From contig JAPEIS010000010.1 in NCBI GenBank assembly GCA_029531795.1, forward strand, positions 62,001 to 126,000: 64,000 nt of DNA. The letters run 5' to 3'. The translations under genes were made by a program, and so were the position numbers. Under the pieces are notes generated by a model that was not told the DNA's origin, did no database searches, and worked only from the letters and a program-made list of their open reading frames with translations. Position 1 is the stretch's first letter. The number at the start of each line of letters is the position of its first letter. Shown here piece after piece: positions 11,337 to 24,137 of this stretch. This DNA is from Sclerotinia nivalis (taxonomy: Eukaryota; Ascomycota; Leotiomycetes; Helotiales; Sclerotiniaceae).

Positions 11337-11444
11337 AGTACGAGCTGGTCGTAGGTCCTAAGGGGCGTAAAAAATAACTATGGGGAGCGTAGCGAATCCA
11401 TTGTTATTTTTAGCCCCGAAAGGGCCGGAGTCAAAGCTCGTACT
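11337..11444. repeat. Compact 108-bp hairpin element, GC-richer than surroundings
   Basis: agtacgagct at 11337-11346 is exactly the reverse complement of agctcgtact at 11435-11444. Inside, ggggcgtaaaaaataac followed by tatgg pairs with ccattgttatttttagcccc with few mismatches, leaving a loop of about 15 bases (ggagcgtagcgaat). The element sits in RIP-mutated DNA yet keeps CpG-rich segments. It could be a tiny MITE, a foldback element or an organelle-type hairpin insertion. Confidence 0.6.
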
Positions 11445-11507
11445 CTAAGATTTGATGTAATAATTCATTACAAATCAAACAATGGAATTATTGTTCGAAA
11501 GTATAAA

Positions 11508-11669
11508 TGTTACGGGTTCATCTCCCTTCACCTGCACGTGATCATGTGTGCCTTAGGCACACATGCATACACTCACTTCTATATAGTCAGGTTACCTCCT
11601 TAACCTTCTTCCTCTCCTCGTAATACAATTATAAATCAACTCTATATATATTTTTCCTTTATTATGATA
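11508..11669 (+). repeat. A1 5' LTR
   Basis: Begins TGTTACGGGTTCATC and ends TATGATA; matches the 163-bp LTR of A2 and A3. It contains the odd palindrome TGTGTGCCTTAGGCACACA and a TATATAG box (ctatatagtcagg). The outer half is nearly unmutated and the inner half is AT-drifted. Confidence 0.85.
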
Positions 11670-12506
11670 ATTTGTACTACCTTTTCAAAAACCCCATCAC
11701 TTTACAAAGTGATTTGATTTTATCAAATCATCTACAAATTTCTGTATCTGTTTTCGATTACTTTTGTATTGTTGTAATTCGCCTATTTTTGTACAATCGT
11801 ATTTTTTATTTGCTTTTGTATAATTTTTTTATTTGTTTTTATACAACTTTTGATCTCTAATTGTTTTTATATAATTATATTTATTTGCAAACTTCTATAT
11901 CTGTTTTTGATTACTTTTGTATAATCGCATTTTGTATATACAATTACAATTCTTTTTATAATAGTTTTTGGTTTTACATTTGCTAATAGTATAACTTCTA
12001 TTTCTATCGAGGAAGTTTGTATCGGAATCCAACAAGTCTTCGATCAATAGCCTACTATTATACAAATCCTAATAGAATTGGATACTCCGGTAATACCAAA
12101 TCTCGTTGTTAATTCTAATAAACAAACTGTTTATTTGAATTATGTTTTCTCTATCATCGAAGATTGCTTTACTATTTAAACTATTTATATCACTATTCAA
12201 ACAAATAAAATCGAAGAATTCAAAACGGAAAATATTGGGCTTTTTTGTATTTTAACTAACAAACAAATTCAATTAAATACTGATAATACTACCATTAGCT
12301 AGAAATCAATTACTTTTTATCAAATTTAAAAAGACCCATCTGTTTTTAAAAACAAAAGATCTAATATTTTCGCCCATCAAAAGGATTATCAATCCTGAAA
12401 ATTGAATTTGCAATTTTGCTAGATAATCGATTCACAACTCTTTACTTCCGAATAAAAGAAGATTAACTATACTATTAATCTTCTCGATAATCAAATACAA
12501 TAAAAA

Positions 12507-12743
12507 TATCACGGAGGCAGCAGACAGGATAACAGAAATCACTTTTATTGATAAGATGTAGCTCGAAGAGCTACATTTTTATAGAAGGAACGTTTCCTTT
12601 AAATATATTTGTATATGCTAGGGCTCCGAGCTTTAATATTCTTACAGGATACGATCATCGAATGTACCCTGTTTGATACTGGATCGGATAGATGGAGTTT
12701 ACTAAAGGGGCTGGTCTAATAACCCGACCCTAATTCTGTAATA
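12507..12743 (-). repeat. B1 3' LTR (237 bp)
   Basis: Plus-strand ends are TATCACGGAGGCAGC and TTCTGTAATA. It pairs with 18064-18300 of the same length; the original termini were probably TGTCACGG and CCGTGACA. Confidence 0.9.
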
Positions 12744-14450
12744 GTATTCCCCTCTTTAAAGCCGAATTCCGTTAAAGCGGTTATAAGGGCCAGGTTTATT
12801 TGGATACCTTTGATGGTAATTCTGGATCAGCTTTCGAGTGTTGTTCAGGTAATCAGTAGGTTTTTCAATTGGTTTGTTGTAGCCGATCTATCGGATGGTA
12901 TATTTCAGATGGAGGTTATTACAATTGTAATGTTTTTAATGGGAATTTAGAATTTCTTTTATCTCGAATTATTCGATTCCTTCGATTTCAATGGGAGGAG
13001 GGAGCAGATTGTATTGACCAAAGATAGAATCGTTATAAGTAAAATGTAGTAAGTTTATATAAAACATAGAATGATTTCTTATCGAAGTAAATAGTTTGAA
13101 TTTGTAAATGTATGCGTTTATAATTTGCAGGATCCGGAATGGGTTTAAATTCTTCCAATCTAATTTCTTCTGGGGTTTTAGGGTCTTGATATTTTTGATA
13201 TTCAATCAAATCAGATCATCAGGATTGTAATGGTGGGTAGGAGTACGGTAAATATCGGTATTCTTTGTATAGCGAGCTTAGCTAATGATTAATTCGGTTT
13301 TCAGATATTCAACGATCAGGGATATTTTCTTGACAAATTCTTCGATATTCCAGATATCAGGACGATTAGTGATGATGGACGGTTCAAACTCTATATATAG
13401 ATGATAACTGTAATTCGTAAAGAACAAAATCAAATGAGAATTTTCAGATCAAATAGAATTGATTGAAAATTCAGCAATCGATAATCACTCGGATTAATCG
13501 TTTTGCAAGTACAAAATATATAATCGAAGATACTATTCGAGTATAGCGTTTGCTTTTTCAATTTATCTATCGGTTTCCGAATAGTAGGTTATCGATAGTT
13601 TCGATACTGTATTTAAGCATTTACAAATATGTTTCCAGAAATCAGATATAAATTGAACGCTACGATCGGATATAATTGTCGATGGTAGATTGTATAATTT
13701 CTAGATATGTTTCAGGAATAAACGGGCTACTTTTTCGGAATTATAAGTATTGTAATAAAGTAGGAAATGCTTCATTTTAATCAATCGATCGATTACTACA
13801 AATATCGTATTGTAACCAAAACTTTTCGGGAGGTGTATTATAAAATCGATTGATATATCCCTTTATATTTGTTAAGGGATCGAAAATGAACGGAGGATAT
13901 TTTCTTGTTCTTTATAGTTCGATATCATTCAATAGCAGCTATGATAATTATATATTCAACAATTGATATAATCATAATATCCAGGCCAATAATAGTTTCG
14001 GGATAGGAGCTCGAAAATACAAGTACAATGCAGATGATCTATAGCAGGGGAATCGTAGATTAGGCGAAACAGTTCAGTTTTCAGATTATTATAATCAGGA
14101 ACGAAAAGCTTCTTACAATAATACAGCAAATCATTATTCTCGATGTATTCGGATAGAATAATATAGGGATGCTTGGATGCTTTCTTTATTAAGACCTTCA
14201 AAATAGATACAGGTATAGGGTTGGATATATATACTTCAGCAAATAAAGTTTTCAATTCCTCCGATAATTCGAATAACAGATTGGGGATTACAACGGATAT
14301 CGAAGGTTGATCAAACGGAGCAATAAAAGCAGGCAATAGTTCAGAGATCAATAGAGCTTTGGGGATAAACAAAGCATCAGGAATGAACAGGGAATTAGAA
14401 ACGAATAAGATAGATCTGGAAACTGAACAAACTGAATCAGATTCTTTCAA
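12744..14450 (-). pseudogene. B1 integrase remnant
   Basis: Minus strand. The zinc-binding N-terminal HHCC segment ends LLSRNYYWPGYYDYINC (13956-14010). The catalytic core near 13560-13690 reads ISDRSVQFISDFWKHICK and TYYSETDR, matching the usual SDRGxQF and HPETDGQTE blocks with RIP changes (Gly to Ser; His to Tyr). The C-terminal part to 12744 is unreadable in places. Confidence 0.8.
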
Positions 14451-14453
14451 CGA

Positions 14454-15956
14454 TCAATGGGATTGATTATAAGTAGTAATTGTAAAACGAATTCTTTTCT
14501 TCAAGGAATCTATTGAATTAGATGAGATAAGTATAGACGAAATAGATACAAAAGCAGAAATGGATGTAGAGAATAGAACAAAATCAAAATTTTCTGATTT
14601 CAAAATCGTTTGGTTTTGGTATAGAAAGTGTTCATCCCTTTCTTTAGACAGATCCTTTGACTTTCTGATTAGAGTATCAGGTTTAGCTCCTTGTTTATTT
14701 GATCGATAGATAATCTTGAAATTGAATCGAAATAGAAATTCAAACCAACGAGTTTGACAACGGTTTAATAATTTGATAGTTATAAAATACTTCAAATTCT
14801 TGTAATCTATAATCATCTAAATCGAAGATAATGTTCTTTTTAGTTCTGGGTACCATTTCTCGAAACATCGAATAATAGCCAGTAGTTCTTTATCGTAAAT
14901 CTCGTAATTATATTCGACAACCGAATACTTTTTTGAGAAATATGTAATAAATTTCAGGATTCCTATATCGTTGTATTGGGATAGCACTTCAATAGATACA
15001 AAATCGGATGTATCGGTTTTTACGATTATATCTTTTTCTCAATCGAAAGCAGTTAGGATTGATATTTCAATAAACACTATCTTCAAAACGGAAAAAGCTT
15101 TCATATAAATAGAATTCCAAACAAATAGGATATTCTTTCGGATCAGATTAATCAATAAATGTATAATAAACAAAAAACCATAAATAAATCGTTGATAGAA
15201 ATTACCAAATCCGATAAATACTTGTATATCTATCAGGTAAACCGGAATCTTCCATTCGATGATCGTTTTGATCTTTGCAGGATCCATTCGGATATCTTCC
15301 CGGCCTACAATAAGACCTAGGAATTTAGTTTCAAATTTCAAGAAATCGCATTTCTTTAGATTCATATACAAACCAGTCTTTCTTAAAGCTTTCAGAATTT
15401 TTTGAATATAAATGATATATTTAGAGTGGGTTCTATTGTAGATCAGAATATTATTTAGGTAAACAGTACAGAATATATCTAGATACTCTTACAGGGTATC
15501 ATTGATAAAATGTTAGAACATAGTAGGTATACTAATCAATCCAAAAAGTATAACCAGAATCTCAAACAAACCGAAACGGGTATAGAAAACAATTAGATAT
15601 TCTTATTCTTTTTTAATCTTTATATTATTGAATACAGAGATGATATCGATCTTCGTAAAGAACTTCATTCCCTTCAAATTGTTCAAAGATTCTTTAATAA
15701 ACGATAACGAATAACAATCTTTTGTTGACAAGTTATTCAGAGTTTGATAATCGATACAGAATCGTAACCCTCCATCGAGTTTCTTGATGAATAGAACAAA
15801 CGAAACCGAAATGGACGAATTCAAATAGATAAAAATTTTTTGAAAGTTTTTGAATAACCAATCTTTTAAAACAATAAATTCGTTTCGGAATATAGAATAG
15901 AAAACTCTAAATAATAATTTAATTTCTTCCTTCAGATAAATATTGTAATCGTACAA
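14454..15956 (-). pseudogene. B1 reverse transcriptase and RNase H remnant
   Basis: Minus strand. 15603-15956 holds the RT fingers with KLDGGLRFCIDYQTLNNLS and FFTKIDIISVFNNIKI (the DLRxAY block decayed). 15039-15371 holds the thumb (KKCDFLKFETKFLGLIV). 14454-14816 ends the RNase H with [16 protein letters not shown], followed by [16 protein letters not shown]. Several stops interrupt it. Confidence 0.85.
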
Positions 15957-16052
15957 TCAATGCAGAGACAATTTGTCAGCGTTTCGCGGGGAGAATACAT
16001 CGATCCAGGATCGGAATTCCTTAGGCAGATCAAATGGGATAGAGTCTTTTCT

Positions 16053-16445
16053 TTAGAATAAAATATCGTCAATCAAATTTATAGTAACCTGGAATATCTT
16101 ATAGCCACAACGAATGTACACTATACAAGCTTTTATTGATACAAATACAATGTTTTTGTTTTGAAGGGCATCCGAACGGAAAGATAGATATACCGGACAG
16201 GCTTTCTCCGGGACATCTTGCAACACTTTCACACAGGATGGTTGCAGTGGTGTATTACAGAATTTTCGATAGAACTTGTTATCGAATCGGAATATATTAA
16301 ATACGAATTCAATATAGAGATCATGCCTTTTTAGCCATACTAATCCCAGGATAATCGGATAATGAATTAATTCAATGATATAGATTTTTGATCTCTTTTC
16401 GTAGTGATCGTTGATTTGCAAATCGGTTAGAATGTAACAATCCAT
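16053..16445 (-). pseudogene. B1 aspartic protease remnant
   Basis: Minus strand, 130 codons open. IILGLVWLKRHDLYIEF is the Ty3/Gypsy protease C-terminal block (ILGMPWLxxHNP). The catalytic DSGA should lie just upstream in 16450-16720, where the frame is broken. Confidence 0.75.
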
Positions 16446-16532
16446 TCGGTTTTCAAACAGTATTTTCCTATTGAACTCAATGATTTCGAATAGAACAGAT
16501 AATTTGTATATTGAAAGCTTAATAGCTTCAAT

Positions 16533-17662
16533 TCAATTTCGATTTGCGAAAATATATTCTTCGTATCCGCTATTCACTATAATATAAATAGAACAAAATC
16601 GATCAAACGTTAGTAGAACAATAACAAATAATATCATTAGGTTTGCTCGATTGCTTGTTTCTTCAACAAAAGATAAACCTTGAGTTATAACAATAAACAA
16701 ATATAATATATACAAAGCTTTCATTTGATAACGATTTATATCAAACAGACTCCGTTTCCCGAATTCAGGGAGCCGGAAAAGGACAGATTGTATAATAATA
16801 TAGTATATAATTGAATCTGGGCGAAGAACAGAATAGAGGATAATAGAACAAAACTAATAAAGTTAGCTCTAATTTGCACAGGATGATTATCTAGGAACAA
16901 ATAATCTTTCATACAATGATCAGCAGACTCATAACAGAAGCATTTCTTTTATTCATATCTATTAGTATATCTTTAGGAATTAAAATCCATTGAATCTCCA
17001 ACAAACATAATTATAACGGAAGCAGTAGATCGAATAATAGGATTCAAGGACGGAGCGAAGATACAATTAACAGAATTCAGGTTTTGAATAATAATGCAGA
17101 ATAACAGAACGATTGAGCTACAACCAAAACCGATCAATCCTATCAGATACAGACAACGATTCTCCAATATCTATACAAAAACGACGAATATATCAGCATT
17201 ATCTGTAAAAGGCTTGGCAATAACAATCTAATTCTTCAATTCACTCGATAAAGCTTGTTCTAATAGAATAATTAGAATACTATTATCATCGATTATCCCG
17301 GTTTTCAATACTAGTTTTTGGAACTCAGTATAAAAGATATAGAACGATTGATTCCTTTATCTCAGATTGATTAGGAGTTTCCAGGTCTCGGCCCGTTTGT
17401 TTTGATTTCCATAAACTCTTTTCAGTATTTACAATAGATTTTTATAATCGATAAGTTTAACAAATTGTCCTTTGATATTATACAATCGAATTTGTATAGT
17501 AGCAAATCCAATTAATCTTCCAATTATATAAATCAGACGGGAATACGGGGAAATGAAGCGGTCAGAATTGGCATACATTTTATTCTGTATTTGATCGACA
17601 AATCGATCAAAATCGATTTTCGTTCCATCAAACAATACAGGATCAAATACCTTCTCACTCAA
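16533..17662 (-). pseudogene. B1 gag remnant
   Basis: Minus strand. 17429-17662 reads FDGTKIDFDRFVDQIQNKMYANSDRF across two adjacent segments, close to the capsid start of fungal Gypsy Gag (F-x-G-x, then K-x-x-x-N-x-D-R-[FY]). Downstream pieces are too mutated to assign, and no clear zinc knuckle was read. Confidence 0.65.
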
Positions 17663-18063
17663 TTAAGGTTTCGATAGAACAGGAGCAACAATTGGAATTG
17701 TAATAGAAATCAAAGGCGAAAAATCGGTCTGATCGATAGGGATTGAAACAAATAGAGCAACAGAGACAGGATAGAGTTGAATCAGATGGATAATCAATCT
17801 ATCGTTTTCCTCTCTTCATTATATAAATATAGTTTTCTCGACTTGCAAATCGAAAGTAAGCTTTTGAACTACGAATTACAAATCAATCACTTCTATTTTC
17901 ATTCTTATACTGAATTCGTAAAGGAAAATAAAATAATAATACCAGATCGCAATATTATTAATTACAACAATAACGAATTCTTCAGGGGAACCGGACTGGT
18001 TAAACGGATACAAACAAAACGACATTATAGAAATATCGGTATAAATAAAAGGAAGCTATGTAG

Positions 18064-18300
18064 TATCACAAAGGCAACAAATAGAATAACAGAAATCATT
18101 TTTATTAATAAAACATAACTCGAAAAACTACATTTCTACAAAAAAAACATTTTCTTTAAATACATTTATATATACTAAAGCTCCGAACCCTAGCGCTTTT
18201 ACAGGGTACAATCACCGAGCATGCCCCGCTCGGTGCTGGATCGGACAAATGGAGCCTACTAAAGGGGCCGGTCCAGTGGCCCGGCCCTGACCCCGTGACA
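18064..18300 (-). repeat. B1 5' LTR (237 bp)
   Basis: Plus-strand ends are TATCACAAAGGC and CCCCGTGACA. The outermost 110 bp (about 18190-18300) keep a GC-rich, unmutated character (ccggtccagtggcccggcc) while the inner part is RIP-mutated. Confidence 0.9.
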
Positions 18301-20134
18301 AAAAACATATTATAGATATCACTAGATTTATTGACGATCCCATTTGTTTCGACTCTACTACTTCGTTTTTGACCAAATTGAACAAATTATATATCTCTAT
18401 AGATATTGAAAGAAAAGCTTCACTCAAATTCGATAAACTTTCTATAAATTCAAAGAAGTCCTTTTCGGTTTTCTTCTTTACATTATTTTATCTAATTAAT
18501 TCTTATTACAAATCTGATCACAAGATTATTAATATAATAAAATAAAAGATTACTATTCTTCTCCGAACTTTGATCATTGATGATTCGAATCTTTGTACTG
18601 CCAACAATATTGATAATTGGCAAAAGAAATTCTCTATTTGGAATCAGAATCTTTATAATATCAAATATTATAACAAAAATTCTGATAATGCATTTATTAC
18701 TAATAATAATAACCCTATAGATCTTAATACAATGAAATAAAAGGAATAATAACAAAAGAATCAACAAAATAAGAAAAAGAAATTTAATTCTATAATTTCT
18801 TACAATTGTTATAATAAAATCAGTTATTTTCAAATTGATTATTATATCATTTATAATATCAATAATAATCTTCTTTTTGGCAAACAAATTTCTGTTAATA
18901 CCTTTTCCAATTATAATACCACCACTTCAACTAATCTAGCCCCCGTTCAATATACTGCCGTTTTGATTTTCCGAAACGCCAATAAATTTAACAATAATCG
19001 TAATGGATTTCGAGAAGGATATATTGGTAATTGAATACAAAACCAATAATATCTGAATCAAATACAATAGCAAAGCTATATCGAACTAAAAGAGGTTGTT
19101 TTTATACCCAATTCAATCAAAGAAAGTCCTGAATAAGGAAAAGATTAATCTTTGCGAAAAATCGTTTGTAAAGGAATATTAAAAACAAAAAGGTAAATCG
19201 AGAAATGAATAGATATAAACTATTACAGTTCAACTTTATAAATAACAAATCTTTATTTATTAAAACTATTATATTCTTTATATATAAAAACCCTTTTATT
19301 GTTACAAGTTTTATTAATAATAGATATTTTAAGAAAACTTTCGCTAATTATTCTTTTGTTTTCAAATACAATATTAAAATACAATTCTTATCTTTTCTTT
19401 ATAAGCTTTGATTTACTAATAGAAAAGTTGTCGATAGAATTATAGAATATTTTGTAATGGAAATCGCTATAAAGGATCATTATAAGTATTAATCTTTTTA
19501 TATTATCCAGTTTTCATTAAAGATATTATTAATCTTTGATTTATTATAATTGCAATATTACAATCCTATTATCAATTGGACGAAGATGAATTTAATATTC
19601 TTTTCAAATTATTATATTTTCAATTGTTCGATGTATTATAATTCAGAATTAGTTATCGCATTAACGATTCTATCTTTGGTTAAAAAATAAAAGGATTTAA
19701 TAAAAGTTACTCTATAATAGATTATCGATATTATCGAATTTTTAAATAAATTCCTTATTGATTCTAATATAAAAGCTAAATATACGGATTATAAATATCG
19801 CTTTCCCTATATCGAGGATTGTCCAGAGAATAATACCGATTCTCTATCTATTCAAATACTTTTTGTTTTTAAAGAAACTCTTTATAAAAAACCTTTTATC
19901 GAAGAGATATTAAACGAGGGTTATATATTATAATCTAACGATTCTTTTGTTGATTTCGAATTTTAATAAAGTCTGATATTTGATATGAATCATTATCGAA
20001 TAAAGCGTTACGGGGAATCAAATAATCAAATATAAATGATTCCCAATTACCTATATCCAAAATCGATCTTGAAGATTGTAGATCGATATCGCCTTGTTTA
20101 CAATCCAAAAAACCGTTTGCTTTCGTTTTCTATT

Positions 20135-20297
20135 TATCACGGTGAGGGAAAAGGTATGTGTAGGGTTGATCTATAGTTGTACTACGAGGAGAAGAAGAAG
20201 GTCAAGGAGGCGACCTGACTATATAGAAGTGAGTGCATGCATGTGTGCCTAAGGCACACATGATCACGTGCAGGTGAAGGGGGATGAACCTGTAACA
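20135..20297 (-). repeat. Solo LTR of family A inside A1
   Basis: 163 bp, minus orientation (plus-strand ends TATCACGGTGAGGG and CCTGTAACA), with the 5-bp target duplication ctatt at 20130-20134 and 20298-20302. The empty site is visible in A2 near 29240-29250. It is much less mutated than the A1 DNA around it. Confidence 0.92.
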
Positions 20298-20302
20298 CTA
20301 TT

Positions 20303-23300
20303 GAGGAACTTCTTATATTTATTTACAAGGATATAAACCCAAATATAAATGATATTCATTGATTATAAGCTTTTACCTTTATTTCGTTTTGCCAATAAGA
20401 TAATGTTTGGATTATCTAATTAATATAAAATGAATTGAATATTATATAGAAAACTATTAAGCAAGATTATTTGCGATAGATTATATTGTTCCTGATATTT
20501 ATAGAAGAGGATTTTCGGTCGATTTTATAAAAGCAAAATAATATGGTAGAGATACTTTTTAAAACTTTATTATAATTTTATGATTTTGTATATGATTACT
20601 ATAAGTTATTCTATCTGTAAAAAATCTCTGAAATTGATATCGACAAATTTTTAATTAACAAATCTTCTCTTAATGATAATCAAATACAATAAAGACTCTC
20701 TATATAATTACAAAATAAACTTCCTGCCTTTCTTTTATATTATACAAATAAACTTCCTGCCTTTCTTTTATATTATACAAATAAACTGCTATCTCGTCGA
20801 GTTTGGGATTACAAGATTGAATTGATATTTGGTAAAGAGCTATCTTATTTCAAAAACCACTTTTTATTATTAATAGAATTAATAATGATATACAAATAGC
20901 TTGATAATAATCTCTCCAAAAAGTTCATTCGGGAATCGAAATCGCAATGTATCTCTCCTTTGTTATTGATTGCCAAATCTGAAGAGGGGGTCTGTATTTA
21001 TCAAGATTATCGAAGACTCAATAATATTATTATAAAGAATCGCTATCCATTACTCATCATTTGTAAAATACTAGATACTTTTTGCAATACAAAAATTTAT
21101 ACCATACTTAATATCATTACAATATTCAACAAATTGCAAATTACCAAAAAAGATGAATAGAAAACTATATTTATTATTTGTTTGATCTTTTTGAATCTTT
21201 AGTTATACCTTTCGGTTTTTACAATATATCTGTATCGTTCCAATATTATATTAATTATACATTTTTCGACAAATTAGACAAATATTACATTATATATTTG
21301 GATAACATTTTAATCTACTTTAATAATCTTATAAAGTATAAGAAGTATATCCGTCAAATAATTCAAAAGTTAATAAATACTGAATTACAGATTAATATTA
21401 ATAAATACAAATTCGAAACCACAAAGATAAAGTATCTGAATTTTATCATTACAATTAAAGATATCGAAATAAATCAAGAAAAGATTACAATTATCATATC
21501 TTGAAAGTTGCCTTTATATATAAAGGATTTACAACGATTTCTTGATTTCATCAACTTCTATCAACATTTTATAAAAGATTTTTCAAAGATTTATCATTCT
21601 TTCAATAATCTTTTACAAAAGAATATTATATAAAATTAGATTACAAATTATATAAAGATTTTTGATACTTTAAAAAGGGTTTTTATAATAATATTAGTTT
21701 TGATATATTTCAATTACAAACGGAAAACTGTTTTGGAAATCGATACTTCCGATTAGACTTTAGAAGAAATCCTTTTAGAATATAATAATAATAACGTTTT
21801 ATATTCGATTGCTTACTTTTTATTTAAATATACAACAACGAAATACAATTATAAAATCTACAATAAAAAACTACTCGCTATTATCAAAACAATAAAAGAA
21901 TAATATCCGGAACTTCAAAATTCACAAAAGGAAATTCGAGATTTTCATTGATCACAAGAACCTCGAATATTTTATAACCACAAAGGCTTTCAATCAACAA
22001 CAAATACGATAATCCGAATTTCTATCTCAATATAATTTCTGTATAATCTATCAATCAAAAAACAAAACTATTCGATCAAATACATTAAATAAAAAACACA
22101 AAGATCAATCGTATCGTTCTAACTCAAACAATAAATATTTAAAAAATCGAAAACATATTATCCTTCTCTAAAACTATTTTGATATCGATCTTTATAAGGA
22201 TTTGATTGAATATATTAATTTGATATTAATAAAAACAATAATATCATTTCATAACTAATCAATTGATATTCTAATCGATATAGTATATACTAAATCCAAT
22301 ATTACAAATCAATTTATCTCTACTTTTAATAATTCATCAATGATTAAATAATTAAAAAAATATTATAAAACTCTTCAAATTGTTATACAAGATTATTCGA
22401 TCTAAAATAATAGAATTTACTATCAAAATAAATTTTGAATTCCACCAAACAATAAACTCAAACTTCAAATTATCTATCGAACTTATTCTTCTAATTCTAC
22501 TAATCATTTTGATCAAACTAAAACAATCAATCTTATCTTTCATACATACTACTAATTTAACATATATTTGGAAATCATATCCTATATAAAAACCTACAAA
22601 CTTTGTATTCATACCAAATCATCTAAATCGATATCTTTCGGATTTTTGAAACTATTATCTATCCCTTTTCGTATATAATCTGATATCTCAATCGATTATA
22701 TTATACCATTCCTAAACTACATTCGCTATAATTCTATCTATAAATATATCTTAATAATAATCTACAAATTAATCAAAATAAAACATTTCATTAATACATA
22801 TACATTAATAATAGAAAAATTAATCAATACTTTTATCAATCGTATTTATACATTTTATAAACTTCCGAACAATATCATTTCCGATCGGAAAACACAATTT
22901 GTATCAGAATTCTAATTACAATTTTCAAAGCAATTGAAAATTACCTTAAAGTACTCTTCAACTTTTCATCTTCAAATAAATAATCAAACCAAGTATATTA
23001 ATTCGGTTCTGAAACAATATTTATAAGCTTTTGTTAACTATTATCAAAACAATTAATTGAATTAATTACCCTTAACCGAATTTGCATTCAATAATATAAT
23101 TTCTAAAACGATTAATTGTTCACTCTTCTTCATCAATTATAGTTTTAATCTATATCTAAATATTAAATCTAATAAACCTTATCCACCGGATATAATTCTA
23201 ATACAAAAACAAAAATTCTTTAAAGGAAATCGAACTATAGATTGTATAAAACATATCTTGAAACAATTTCGTACTTTTGTATAACAAACAATTACTACTT

Positions 23301-24137
23301 ATAAGAACTATACTAACTATTATCACTCTGATTTATCTTACTATATAATCGACCAGAAAATCTACATCAATATCAAAAATATAAAAACCTTGTATAAAAT
23401 AAAGAAACTAAATGATAAATAAATCAATTTTTACAAGATTTTCAAGATTTATTTTTATACTTGTTTTATTCGATTGCCTGAAAACATTAAAATCTTTTTT
23501 GTTTTCTATTATTCTTTTTTACTTTTAATCTATATTAATCTTTACTTTTCAGTTTAAACAATGATTAACAAATCAGAATCCTTGATTACACAGAACAAAG
23601 TTTTGAAACAGAATAATAATGAAAATAAATCTATTCAAAAATGAATATTTGAAAAAGTTCTAAATAATTATAATAAAAATAACCATTATTATTTGATCAA
23701 ATGAAAACATTACATACCAATTTAACAACCAACTAATGATTTAAAGAATAATAAGAAAATTCTTATCAAATATCATCACCTTCATCTAAAGAAACCAAAA
23801 TTACCAGTTTAGATCCTAAATCATTCCAAAACTACTATATTGAAACTAGAACTATAGAATTTGCAACCGGAATTATACAATACAATTGTTATACCCACTT
23901 TACAAAGATTCATTTATATCAAGACTATTCGTTTCGCCTAAAGGTATATTATATATTATTATAATCGAAGATATAGCATTTGGATTATCATATATTGAAA
24001 AATATAATATTATTAAAAGATACTATACATTTTTGTTTAAAAATCAAATTGAAAAAAAAAACCTATGTTTTTTCTTTATTTTTCTTTATTTTTTAACATT
24101 TATTTAAAATCAAATAGATTTCTTGAAAAAAGAATAT
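20303..24137 (+). pseudogene. A1 pol remnant: RT, RNase H, integrase, chromodomain
   Basis: RT block CIYQDYRRLNNIIIKNRYPL at about 20990 is followed by the catalytic box YLDNILIYFNN near 21290 (YLDD changed to YLDN). RNase H and the connection domain follow (about 21720-22100), then the integrase (about 22300-23300) and a degraded chromodomain (about 23600-23790). Stops in every frame. Domain order gag-PR-RT-RH-IN-chromo identifies a Ty3/Gypsy chromovirus-type element. Confidence 0.8.
20715..20780 (+). repeat. 33-bp tandem duplication inside A1
   Basis: The segment beginning ataaacttcctgcctttc is repeated exactly twice in tandem. A2 and A3 have a single copy at the equivalent place, so this arose in A1. 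Confidence 0.8.

Larger units (their letters stand above)
12507..18300 (-). mobile_element. B1: complete Ty3/Gypsy retrotransposon nested in A1
   Basis: 5794 bp with two 237-bp LTRs (12507-12743 and 18064-18300), flanked by the 5-bp duplication aaaaa at 12502-12506 and 18301-18305. Removing the element and one duplication restores the colinearity of A1 with A2. Coding is on the minus strand. A polypurine tract (AAAGAGGGGAATAC read on minus) abuts the 3' LTR at 12743. Order from right to left is gag, protease, RT, RNase H, integrase. All frames carry RIP-type stops, so it is non-autonomous now. Confidence 0.93.
11670..20129 (+). pseudogene. A1 gag and protease remnants, split by B1
   Basis: Two coding pieces (11670-12501 and 18306-20129) join when B1 and its target duplication are removed, matching 26588-29250 of A2. 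The second piece starts with the gag block LYISIDIERKASLKF. Near 18790-18830 it carries a decayed zinc knuckle (SYNCYNKISYFQIDYY, where Cys and His have changed to Tyr). Around 19205-19411 the aspartic-protease region reads FINNRYFKKTFANYSF in place of a DSG motif. Multiple TAG/TAA stops are present. Confidence 0.75.
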
